Positions 12,555-23,800 of a stretch of 64,000 bases of DNA are shown here, in pieces (position 1 is the stretch's first letter; each line of letters opens with the position of its first letter). Source of the stretch: Rhodosorus marinus. Lineage: Eukaryota > Rhodophyta > Stylonematophyceae > Stylonematales > Stylonemataceae. Under the pieces are notes generated by a model that was not told the origin of the DNA, made no database searches, and saw nothing but the letters and a program-made list of their open reading frames with translations. The stretch lies in contig JAMWBK010000003.1 of NCBI GenBank assembly GCA_029953675.1, positions 3,162,001 through 3,226,000 on the forward strand, written 5' to 3'. The translations under genes were made by a program, and so were the position numbers.

Positions 12555-13405
12555 CGCGGCCTGCAAAACCCTCCCTTCAAGCGACCGCGGCGTTCAATCT
12601 AAATGTCAATCCCAACTCACTCAACAAATTCATATCCTCCTTCAAACCAAGCGATTGCCCTTGCCACTCTATCCTTCAGACTAGAACCTTTTCCATCGCT
12701 TCATACTAGATCCGAATCAACTCATCAACCTCAGGATCCATTCCTCCTTAGCCTAACTCTGAATGCCTATCACCCCCCTCTCCCGATACCCTCTTCAAAA
12801 CTCCGTTGAAAAGTTCAAAATCTCCGATCCGAAGCTAGCATAGTCTGGGGGGGAAATCTATATATAGAGATGTTTTGATTAAATATTATTGACCGCATCG
12901 GATATTTTTGGTTATTGTTGATTCTATTTTAAGAAGATACCCTAGATGTTTCTGGAGTGGTTACTGCTTCGCATTTGCAAACTGGTCTCGAACGGGAAAC
13001 TCGAGATCCAATTCACAAACCGCGTCTTGCTGTGTCTTCTGAGCGCGATTTCGATATATTAGAGGATAAGAATACAGTACAGCGGCAGTGAAGAAGACCT
13101 GGTCGTGTTTTTTAGAACGCGCCAAAAAAGAGCCGGAAGACTTTAGCCAATCTCGCAGAGGCAACCCAGGCCATATTTGAAAATGCTCATTGACGGATCT
13201 AAACAGATCCCACACTCTCTTCAAGCGAAGTATGACCCCGTCCGCATGGACTTCTCGGACTGCGCAGGCGTTTTCACAACGCGACCACCCCAGAGCATTG
13301 GTGATGGAGAAACAGTAGAGCCGGTTGACTCTAAATTTCACGGTTCTCAGTTTGTCGCTTCGTGAGATGATCTTGAGCCACACTAGTTGAAGCCTTGCAA
13401 AATCA

Positions 13406-13492
13406 AATGATCAGCATGTCATCCACAAAAACTGATTATTCAAGCGTGGAAAGCTCATCCTCGCAGTTTATGTGGATGACATGCTGATCATT
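13406..13492. repeat. 29-bp inverted repeat around a Copia YVDD motif
   Basis: Left arm 13406-13434 and right arm 13464-13492 are reverse complements with one mismatch in 29, separated by a 29-nt spacer. The right arm encodes the VYVDDMLII reverse-transcriptase motif on the plus strand, so the left arm is an inverted copy of the same catalytic segment. Confidence 0.9.
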
Positions 13493-13520
13493 GGAAAAGG
13501 TCTTATTCAGTGCTTGATCC
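13451..13520 (+). mobile_element. Copia-type reverse transcriptase fragment (relic)
   Basis: The plus strand reads KLILAVYVDDMLIIGKGLI, matching the catalytic box of Ty1/copia reverse transcriptases. The two aspartates are intact, but the frame is not open on either side for the length of a pol gene, and no LTR, integrase or protease is visible. A weak continuation resembling the next RT segment can be read to about 13600. Confidence 0.75.
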
Positions 13521-13982
13521 TAAGTTGTCCCTCAAATGGATCGTGAAAAATTTGGAGGGCATCAAAGGCTTAACTCTGTCCATCAGTGCGAGGCGGGAGT
13601 GTGGCCTAGCCGTTTAGGTTGTGACAAATGCTTCTTCGGCTCGGAAACCTGCTAGCAGGTGGATCAACTAAGTACTCAAATCCAGAAATAAGTAATAAGA
13701 ATCCGAGACCTCAACTTCTTGAGGGATTGGAAGAAGTTTTTGAACGACGCTGGATCTTGATCTGAGAAGAAGAAGGGCGCCGAAATCCTGAAGATGCTTG
13801 AGAGGTGGCAAAGCTTCCAGATCAGTATGAAAGCAGACTGATGAAAGAGGTAATCAAGTCCGGAAATACGGATCCAGTAGTTCGAAATTTGATATATGAT
13901 AGTTTTACGCTTGTGAGAAGTACAAGGTAGTTGATCGGCTTTGCTCTGTATTCCATGAATGTAAGGAAGTCTCTTGGCGAGT

Positions 13983-16900
13983 ATGGCAGTTCATCTGGTA
14001 GTTTTTGGAGGGGTAGAGGAGGCGAACAGGGTCAAATACTTACCCACGCCACTATGTACTCCCTCGTGGATCTCGCAACGTGAGGAGCAGTTGACCGTTC
14101 GGTTTGCGAATGTGGGCTCAAAGTCCGTCGTTTGGAGGAGAAGTGTGAATGGTAAACGAGTGGCATTAACTTCCCCAAAATTTCTCCCGAAGGAATCTCT
14201 GGAAGACGATACTATATACAGAGAGGTACGTCATTATACCCAACATGTCCTCCTCGCCGGCAGAGCCGCAGGACAATCACAGTGACAATGGAGGTGATAG
14301 ACAACTTATTTGTTTGTTCGTATAGGAAGAAGACCTGCGGTCATGCGCGACACTGGCTAGATTTTGGGAAGAAGAAACTTCATCCCTCGTAGTCGTTGGC
14401 CTGAAATTCGCCGCAGTTCTGTTCTCGTCTGGAGAAGAGTTCGAATGCCCACTCCCTTTGACGGATGATTCGGCGTGGACGTTCAGTAGGGTCTTCTCGC
14501 TCCCTTTTGGGGTCATCTTTCAAATAGGACATATGAGGCCTTCCAACAACGAAGCTCAGTTCTTCCTTATGACTCACCCGCTAGCAGAGATGATAAGAAT
14601 CCCCGAGCTCGCCACTGACGATCAGATCATATTCTCGAGCACGGATCTTTTCCTGCTAGTCACCTACTCTCCCAAGACCGACGAGGTCAGAATATGGTCA
14701 ATCGACCAAGATTTTGACGTCAGTCAGAAGCTTTCATCATTCGAGCCGAATGCTGGTCACTGTTCTGTTGTGAAACAGCTCTACAAGAGCTCAGCTGGCT
14801 CTGGACGTCCGCCTAAGGACGTCTTTCTAGCACATGACATGGATGGAAAACTGATGGTATGTTTGGTTGTTAATAACCAGCTCGTGAGCTACAGTGCAAC
14901 TGTCCGTGTTGATGACAAAGGTGATACACTGTCCAAGAATCCTGTTCTGTAGAGCACAAATCTGAAAATGAAAACACCCCTGGCATTTGCACAGATGGTC
15001 AACCCGGTTCAGTTGACAAGATAGAAGAGAAATTTCGGTTAGACGGCGTGACATCTGCGCAAGGCATTTGTGCGAGGCAAGAAGGTCAAATAGATCTAAT
15101 AGTTTTAAACTGCAACGGTGAATTGGAGTTAAGGACTGGGAAGTTAATGTTGGCACGGCTTCAGGCACCGAAATGTACAGGCTTGGAGGAGTGTATAGGT
15201 ATCATTCTAGTTTCCACGCCGAGGCGTTTGCTGACTTGATCTAGTTTGCACCTACGAACAATGGATTCAGAGTGCTGACTTCTCCTTGTCTTTCCCCGCG
15301 CCAAAGGTCTCGCTGATGGTATCTCGTCGCGCGTGAGCCTTGTGGATCTGAAAGGCAGGTCCATAAGAATGTCTGTAGAGAATCTTTGCATTTATGACAC
15401 CTTGACGTCTTCATGCATAGCGATTTGCCAGGATCTGTTGGCAGGGGATGAACTTGCTTTGCTCATGAGGAAGCTGTATACGTACTCCTACGGGAAGTTG
15501 GATGACAACGACTCTCCACTGGAGAGCGAATGGACAGCGTTTTGCCGGTCTGTCCTTGACTTTCTACCTAGTTTTAACTTCACCAGCGATCTAAGGCTTC
15601 CTTCGGTATGATTTCCTCGAGAAGAATGTGGCTTGAGGTGTTCTCATTCCTGCAAACTTAAGCCTGCGTATTCCTTTAGGATTGGGAGTGGTTGTCAGAA
15701 CGTTGTGCTTTTGATCCGGAGGAAGACGTGCCGATGCTGGATCTGCTCGAGCAGCATAAACCTTCGCAGGACGGAATCAACATGGAAACCGTTCTCGAGG
15801 CGTTGCATATTGTATACGAAGAGAAGAGGCTGAGTGTTTTGACGACTATGCCCCTTGCCCGACTAGCGTCGTTGAATACTGTCATCGCGTATGCACTGGA
15901 TCGACCTAAGTTTGTGCAGTACTACGTATCTAGCCATGGCAACACGACCATCTCCAAGCTGTTCGCTGGTCAAACTCAGGAAACCGCAATGATGGAAGAG
16001 GATCATGAAGTGCCAGACATCTTTCTCTGGCTAACCAGGTGCATCGAATCACGCGCAGCTAATGGAGCTTTCTCTTCGAAACGCGAGCTCGGGTTGCCCC
16101 CAACGAGTAAAGAACCCCTGCAGAGACGGGCCAGCTCAGCCTGTCTCATCAAGCAGATCATGGTCGCATTCGAGGAGTTGAGCTCCGTCAAAAGCGACGA
16201 TGGTTACCAGAGAACCATCCACGTCCTAAACAACGTTGGATTGCGTAAGGCTGATATTGATGCGTTGCAGTTTGGACTCCGACTCGTTCTTTACGATGTG
16301 CTGTTGGATTGTAAGGCCTGGCCAAAGCATAGTTGGCCCTCGACGGTATACACTCTGGTTGGTCGAGACGATGTTGTCTCCGCGCTGAACCGAAACCACT
16401 CCCAAAAAAGCGACTGGAAATCTGTGGTGAGGTTAAACTACGAGGCACTTAAGAGCGCCGATTCGAGCATTGCAAAGAAGAGAGTCGATACAGGCCATCC
16501 CCCTGGCTTGTCAGGAGAGCCTGACGGCTGCGAGATTGAAGATCCAGCGTTGCAGCTGCGATTCGGGGCCGATCGGCGCATTGAAGAGGTAAGGAGGCTG
16601 CTTAGGTCGTCTAGACCCGTGCCCACAGTGGCTCCGGAGGGGAGCGAGTGGGATCCTACGAACCCACAACAGCATGAGATATTCTTCAAGAAGTTTCTCC
16701 GATCTCTCGCAGCCGGGGTAGGGAGGGGCGCACTTGTGCTGCGCACTTATTCTCCGTCGGATCCAACCGAGAAGCTGAATATTCCCCCTTTATGCTTGGA
16801 GGGTCGTTTGAGAAACCGGAACGGGGCAATAGTGAAATTGGACAGGACTGCTCTCGAAAACGGAGAGCTGGATTGGCCTGAGTTTCACAACGGAGCTGCA

Positions 16901-19440
16901 GCGGGCTTTAGGGTCATCAAAGGGGACGGTGACATATTGACTCGCACCTGGATCGTGTACAACAAGCCTTCCGAGGAGAGTGGGAGCTCTTCCTACGCTG
17001 GAGTCCTCCTCGCTCTAGGGGTTTCCGGGCACCTGCCTTCCCTCCGAGTTACGGACTGGTACCAACATCTGCTCGCGCGGCATGATCTGACATCCCTAGC
17101 TCTAATGATCGGTATTGGAGCCTGCAACAAAAGGTCGATGCACCCCGCAGCGTCTAAACTGTTGTGCTTACACGTCCGCCATTTCAACGATGTTGGCTTC
17201 TCTCAGTCAGACTGGAATGTCTCGCTACCGGTCCAGGTATCCTTTCCAGAGAAACATTGAGTACTTTTCCACCTGCATTTTATACTTAGGACTTCCCTTT
17301 TACCCTGCGCTTCTCAGGCGGCGGCTTGCGTGGGCCTTGGTCTGTTGTACCTGGGGAGCACTCATAGGTCGATTGCAGAAGGTATGATCCGCGAACTGAC
17401 GCGAAGACCTTCTCCTTCACAAGACCCAACCGGACGCGAAGGTACACTAGAAAACAAGCGCTTGCAGATAACCAGTTGTCCGCTTCCTAATACCCATCGC
17501 ATGCTTTGCTAAAACCTCCTAGGATTGGCCCTAGCTGCAGGTTTATCCCTGGGAATGGTTTGTCTTGGTAGTGGCGGTATGTCAAGAACGTTATCAGATC
17601 TACGGGTTGAGGACCGCCTGAGCAAGTTTATAGTTGGTGGCAAGCTCGACAATGCACCCTTGGATGTGGTTTTGGAGTCCCAGGGCGAAGTAGAGACAGA
17701 ACCACAGCTCGTTCGAGAAGCGACTGCAGTTGATATTGGCGTGAGTGCTCCTGGAGCGATCATGGCTGTTGGTTTGATATACCTGAGAACAAACGACGCT
17801 TCAGCCCTGCGATGGTATGTGCGCCAAAGACCTCCAAAATTTATATTGGAACTGTCGGCTAAGACATATCCCCGTCGCCTTTCCTCGTCAAGGTTGCCTA
17901 TCCCAGCTTCAAGGTTTGAGGTTCAGCTGGTTCGGCCTTACCACATTCTCCTGCGGGTCTTCGCACGATCGTTGATCATGTGGGATTCCGTTGCAGCCAC
18001 TGAGGAGTGGATTGCGGAGCAATTGCCAACCCTTCGTCCTCAGGACGGAAACAGGAGTGACATGTTTCACTACTTGTTCAAAAACAACGCTTCTGATGCC
18101 AGCTCCAGTACGGGCGCTCAGAAGGAAGCAGAGGACGCACCCCACTCGCAGAACTCGGCTTCGAATGTTCTCACGGAAGTCAGAGCAATGGCAGTTTGTG
18201 GGGCGAGTCTTGCGATTGGAATCCGGTTTGCTGGTACTGCGGATTCAAATGCGTTTGATCTCCTATTAAGGATCACGAGAACTTTCAGCAAGTCTCCGGA
18301 CGCTTCGCTTCAGGTATGTACAGATACGTTGGGTATCGCACTGTCTCTCACAATGTGCGGAACGGGGAATCTCACCTGTCTGAGGGAGTTGAGAAGGCTG
18401 CAGACACGTTCTCGGGCCAAAAACTACGGTTCCCAGATGGCAGTTACTATGGCAATTGGTCTTCTGTTCCTCGGGGGTGGGAGCCAGAGCTTTGACCACT
18501 CAAACGAAACAATAGCTGCGCTAGTTTGCGCGGTATACCCACGCTTCCCAACCCAGCCCGCTGACAACAGACACCACTTGCAAGCGTTGAGACACTTGTA
18601 CGCTCTCGCTGCCAAGCCAAGACTCCTGGAGGCCCGTGAAGTCGACACCGGGGCTCCTTGCTATGTACCTGTGAATCTGAAACTCCGAGGACGGGCGTCT
18701 CCTCTGAAAGCGGTAACACCTTGTCTGCTTTCTCAGGCCGAGCTAATTGAAAGCGTCAGCGTGAACAGCCCGAGGTACTGGTCCCTGGATCTTCCGATTG
18801 CCGGTGATCTTAACCAAAGACGAATTCTGCACGTGAAGCGCAAGGCCGCGTACATGCCTTATGACGACGATCCGAAAGGAGTTAAGGGCATCCTGGCGAG
18901 ATCGGAGGGGAAGTAAGTAGTAGAGTCGGCTCGACTTTGCACAATGGACTACTCACGATCTGATTTGTTCGACTTTCGTGAACTGATTTTGTGCTTCGAA
19001 TTTTCAGGTTAAGCTCTAGCGTGGTTGGCTTCAGCGTGGATCCGGTTGCCGTGGAATTCACAAGGCAGTTCTGCGAGTCCGGCGCAAGGGCAACATTCTA
19101 TGAGTCCATCCTTCGCGATTGTCTCGCGAGAGACAAACCAGACTTGGTTTCATTTTTCCTTGAGCTTCAGCAGCTGAATGTGAGCCGAGACCGGACGAGG
19201 AGACTTCTGGAGGAGCTAAACTTGAGGTTGACCAGGGCTCATCTGGTGAGCAGAGGAGGCTCCTCGCAGTCGCTGCACGCGCCCTTTCACGCCCGCGTGT
19301 CGCTGCGGTCAAATTTTGCCCAGCTTTTCGGGAGCCCCCTCCCTCAGCGCGGTGCGAAGTACGAACCATGGCAGATATTGGAACGTCTAGATGCCTTCAC
19401 GATTGCGAAGAGAAGCAGGACTGCTGCAAACATCAAGTAG
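13983..19440 (+). CDS. APC1: Anaphase-promoting complex subunit 1 (APC1)
   Basis: Largest scaffold subunit of the APC/C ubiquitin ligase, which joins the platform to the catalytic and coactivator modules. Exon model: 13983-14225, 14326-about 14893, 14953-15198, 15307-15605, 15680-17236, 17318-17441, 17523-18912 and 19008-19440, about 1620 residues (human 1944). Evidence: an N-terminal WD40-like domain with WTFSRVFSLPFGVIFQIG and FLMTHPLAEMIRI; a middle helical region; then PC-type repeats typical of APC1, including LLYLGSTHRSIAE, LALAAGLSLGMVCLGSGG and APGAIMAVGLIYLRTNDA; VRPYHILLRVFARSLIMWDS; AVTMAIGLLFLGGGSQSF; and a C-terminal domain beginning VDPVAVEFTRQFC. The exon 2/3 junction is uncertain: the open frame runs through a good donor at 14857 and I chose a later donor on phase. 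All other junctions agree in phase. Confidence 0.93.
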
Positions 19441-19528
19441 CTGTCTAAAACCTGCCAAAATTGTTCCATCCCTTCGACTAACTGAAAACTAAAAGCAATG
19501 TCTAAACCAAGCTAGCGCTCGGGTGTGC

Positions 19529-19570
19529 GTTGCACTGGTCGAGTTGCACTGGTCGAGTTGCACTGGTCGA
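19529..19570. repeat. Perfect 14-bp tandem repeat, three copies
   Basis: Unit gttgcactggtcga repeated three times without mismatch, about 90 bp after the APC1 stop codon, so probably in its 3' UTR or just beyond. Confidence 0.95.
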
Positions 19571-20286
19571 AGTGATCCTTCCCAGACAGCGATCCACCAT
19601 CCCGTTTAGCCAAGAAATCTGAAGAGCAAATCCGCGACAAGAGGTCAAGCCAAACCTGAGCTGAACCAGCCTCGCGAATAGGTGCTCCAATGCTCTAGGT
19701 GGAGGGGTGGAGCGGGGGGACGTCCGCGAATGCTCTCCCTCCTGGAAGATATCGTTTGCTTGCCCAAAATCAGAGCTGTGGGCGAAACCTTCCATGCTGG
19801 GTACATCCAGATCATTCTTTCCTCTCTCACGGACAACCGTCGTGCACTAGTAGTATGCATGAACCGTGCAGTTTCACAACACAGTTTGGATTCGGGAAAG
19901 GACCCCCATCTACTCCGAAACTACTCCCCAAAAGACCCTGCTTTGACCGAAGCCGGCTGGTGAACGCCTGGTTTTCCTCTTACACCCTTTGCCGGGAATG
20001 GAGAACCCGATCGTGTGAATTCCTTATATACCGAATACATCTCGACACTCAAAATCTATGTATAGCGGGCCGTCGTTGGAAGTGATAGAGTAAGGAAGAA
20101 GCCTCTGCTTACATCCACAACGCAAGACAAGAACCCCCCTCAAAGTCCGCCTCCAGGAAGGGCACGTGAACAGCGACTGCACTCCAAAAGTAACAGACGA
20201 GATTAGGGAAAATGATATCTGTCGGCAGAGGCACAGCTAATGTTTCCAGAGTTAAAAGCTGCGCGCTTAAGAGTATTGATAGTGCT

Positions 20287-20508
20287 TCTAACTCTTTCGG
20301 TGGAGTGAAGTTGGAGCGAAAAAGACTTTATTGCAGTTCGCTATCTGACTCTTTTGGTGGTGTGAGGTTGGAGCGAAAAACCATCTTGATTGCGGTTTGC
20401 TTCTGACTCTTTTTTTAGTGGTGTGGTTGGAGCGAAAGACCACTTGATTGCAGTTTGCTTCTGACTCTTTTAGTGGTGAGGTGGGAGGGAAACATGATTT
20501 CAGATTGC
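20287..20508. repeat. 58-bp tandem repeat array, four diverged copies
   Basis: Copies start at about 20287, 20344, 20402 and 20460. Each opens with tctgactctttt or a close variant, contains a ggttggagcgaaa-like core and ends with ttgcagtttgc or a variant. The array ends about 315 bp upstream of the VPS13 start codon, so it may be a promoter element array. Confidence 0.9.
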
Positions 20509-20823
20509 GGACTAGATGCACTGTCCATGAAACTAAGGGTAATTTGTTTGTGGGGGGATGTTTGACTAACGGAGAAGGAGCTGGGCTGCAAAGGTACTGG
20601 TGGGCAACGTTGACCGATTTTGCGCGAGGTTTGTTTTTGTTGGTTCATTTTTTGAGTTTCTGTGTTAGCTGCTTTGTTTTGTTAGTGGATGTCGGGTTGA
20701 TGCATGGCTTCATTCGTCAATATTGGGATGGGTCCGTGTTGAAGGGTTTCTTGCCTTTTGGTTGTAGGTAGAGAAGCACTGTTCTTTCTTTATTTGAGTT
20801 TATTTAAGGTTATATGATGAAGG

Positions 20824-23800
20824 ATGTTGGAGGGTTTGCTTGCGGATATGCTGGCACGTCTGCTTCGGCAATATGTGCGTGGGATAGATCGAGATGGGGT
20901 CAAGTTGGGCGTTTGGAATGGAGAATTGGAACTCAAGGATCTTGAGATCGTTCCTGAGGCAGTGGCAATCTTGCTCGAATCCGCATCTATTCATGTCCCT
21001 GTGAATGTCAAGTATGGAAGAGTTAAAAGGTTGAGGGTCATTGTACCATGGAAGAGTCTCACGAAACAACCCGTCCGCTTCGAATTAGACGGAGTCACTG
21101 TGATTACAGGAGTCAACTCGCAAGATTTTAATCAAGAGAGTAGAAAGGAACGAGAGAGTCAGTTCAAAAAGAGCATCCTCACTACTGATGATGCTATCCG
21201 CGCTGCTCGATGGAGTGCCGGAGACGGACAGAGCGCCACCAGCGCGAAGTCGTCGAGCTCTGCTCAGACGCAGGGCATGCCCCCTGATCCTCCACTTTGG
21301 CTCTTGAAGCTGTTCGATAGTGTAAAAGTTGAGGTTCGGGATGTTACCCTAAGGTTTGTACATACTTTTGAGGACCGGAAAGAAACCTTTCTAGGTATCG
21401 CTTCTGTGAAGAGGGTACAAGTCAGCAAAACTGATGAAAAAGGCAACGAACTCGTGGAAACTCTTGGTCTTGCGGATGCTGCATCCTCGAGCGCAACCTC
21501 CTTGCATAAGGTGGTAACAATTGAAGAACTGGCTATCGGCCTGGAACCTGTTCCAGATGACGGAGCGCATGTTCTTGATACTGTGACGGACTCCTCCATA
21601 AAGCGCCATGTCCTGTCACCTTTGACATCCACGCTGCGCTTTACTTGGAACCGGTTAGATGATCCTACGGTGCCTCGAGTACGAATTGGCTTGAGCATAG
21701 ACGACGTCAAGCTGTCCCTGGATGAGTTCCAATACTCGACTATGCTGCGTATGTCAGTTCTATTAGTGCAGTTTCACAAATCGATGTCCACTTCCCCGAA
21801 GGATCGATGGATGCTTGCAATTGAGAAGGAACTCCCTGGCTTCATGAAGAGGAGGAAGGCTGACCGTTTATGGAGCAAGGAGAAGGGACAGACCTCGCAG
21901 GCAGTGTTCAAGGAGTATGTGAATACTAGGAAAACAGTTGTCCGCTCACAGGTGAACGGTCAGGAAGAACCGAGAAACGTGGTGGCTCGACTGGAGGCCC
22001 TTGAAGAGACGTTGCCCATCGTAGACATTATCGAGTACAGAGACTATGCGGATCGAGAGATTACGAAAGAGCTGAAATTGCAGAGAGCGCAAGAAGAGAG
22101 TTGGCCAAAACTCTGGGGATTTTTCAGCCGCATGAGACCTGACAAAAACATGCCTCTTGAGAGTTCTAAGCCACGATTGGGCACTAGTTCAACTGCAGCG
22201 GACGAGGATGCAGATTTTGATCGTATGAAGGGCACAACAACTCTATCCAGATCGGACAATATTAGCATCCCGAGCGCGAATAAACTACCTCCAAAGCTTG
22301 AAGCGGTCAGCTTGCCGGTAGGCCAAGCTTTCGGCCCATCGCGGAGCCTCGGAGCTGACACGGGCGTTCGGCCGAACTCTCTGAACCTTGAGAATGCCAC
22401 GAACAAAATTGGTGTCGACATGGACAGAGAAATACAGATCGGAACGTCTAGAACGCCGGTTGATCTCGAAACACTCGATGAGCCGGTTTTCATTCGGCTA
22501 GCTTTTGAACTAGCCAGGTTGCGGTTGGAATTGAAAACTGGTTTCGAACTCGGCGAGCCGAAACCGTTGTCTCAGCTTACGTTTCAGCAGCTTAAGATGT
22601 GCCTGGACATAAAACCTAGGAGCAGCTTCCTCTTTGACGCTGTGCTGGGTCAAGTCGAGCTTCTCGACCTGCAAAAAAACGTTAGTACTGACGAGAACCA
22701 TACTGCCGTGTACACGCATCCTTTCGAGACTAACATTCATTTACTTCATCTTGCTGGAGGACAGAAAACCATCATTTATTTAAGAAGCGCTCTCAAAATT
22801 CCACCCACACGCGATAGGAGCACTCCTAGTCCGGTTAAGCCGACTGCTGGTAAGGCGGCCAATACCACGGTGGATGCCGTCGATCCGGAGTTGTTTTTCC
22901 TGGAAGAAAACGTTACGGATAGCGACGACCAAAGCCCGCAGTCTGTTCTTCAAACAAGCAGCTCCCGACAGAGGTACAAGCCAAGCCTTCTGAAGGCGAT
23001 AACTATTCCGGCTATTTGGCTGATGCTTCAGCAAATTGCTTCTGTGTTTCTCATTCCAGGAGAAGTTCAAATTCTACGGACTCTCGCGAGAGTCCCAAAC
23101 GGACAGGGCCAAAGTCGGTGTCTAGCACAGCATCACTGCGAACCTCAAACTACATTGCATCATTCCAATTCGAAAATTCGACATCTGAGAATCCCTTGCA
23201 GCCCTCGGTACAGACCGTGATACTTTCTGTTGGAGGGCTTGAAGTCGTTGCTGATGGATCAGACGGGTGCTTGGTATCGAGCGTTCAATTCTGGAGACCG
23301 ACAACTGATATAGCTCCGCTCTCTAGCTTGATCCGCTCTGCTACCACTGCTCGTATCGAAATGCTGCGCAATGCTCTAAACCAGCAATCTGTGGGGCAGA
23401 ATCGAAAGCAGAGGCTGGAGATCATTGTACACGTGCCGCGCATCGTCATACCCACTCTGAGAACTGATGAAAGCCCTGAGCTGGCGGCTGACCTGGGAAC
23501 AATCTCACTCTGTACAATTCCCGAAATGGAGACCAATTCGTACTCTGCGTATGACTTGAAGTTGTCGAATCTGCAAATGCTGTGGCTAGAGAGAAAGGAC
23601 GGGTTTACGCATTCCCGCCGTATCCTCGAACCCGTTAACTCGCAGCTGACCATTGGGTCTTTATTTCATCATCCACTTGATCCTCTCCGCGAAGCCTCTC
23701 TCAGTCTAGAAGGAAGGCTGGGCCTTTTGAACCTTAACATGGAAGAAGAAACATGGACCCGCATTACGTGCTTGGCAGCGGAATGGAGCGAATTCTTTGC

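Larger units (their letters stand above)
12555..13982. other. Divergent intergenic region with retroelement relic
   Basis: 1.4 kb between the starts of the anoctamin (-) and APC1 (+) genes. The left 400 bp is C-rich then A/T-rich, with a TATA-like stretch ctatatatag near 12860, about 300 bp upstream of the anoctamin start. A 140-codon open frame at 12961-13383 (-) has no recognisable domain. A Copia reverse-transcriptase relic and inverted repeat lie at 13406-13520. The rest (13520-13980) is purine-rich with no clear gene. Confidence 0.5.
19441..20823. other. Intergenic region upstream of VPS13, with tandem repeats
   Basis: 1.4 kb between the APC1 stop and the VPS13 start. It holds a perfect 3 x 14-bp array (19529-19570) and a 4 x 58-bp array (20287-20508), listed separately. 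Open frames of 70-130 codons around 19500-20090 lack recognisable domains. The last 50 bp before VPS13 is T/A-rich. Confidence 0.5.

Noticed and set aside
12961-13383. 140-codon open frame on the minus strand beside the Copia relic
   Set aside because: I tried to read it as a retroelement or cellular domain and found neither. There is no splice-consistent extension.
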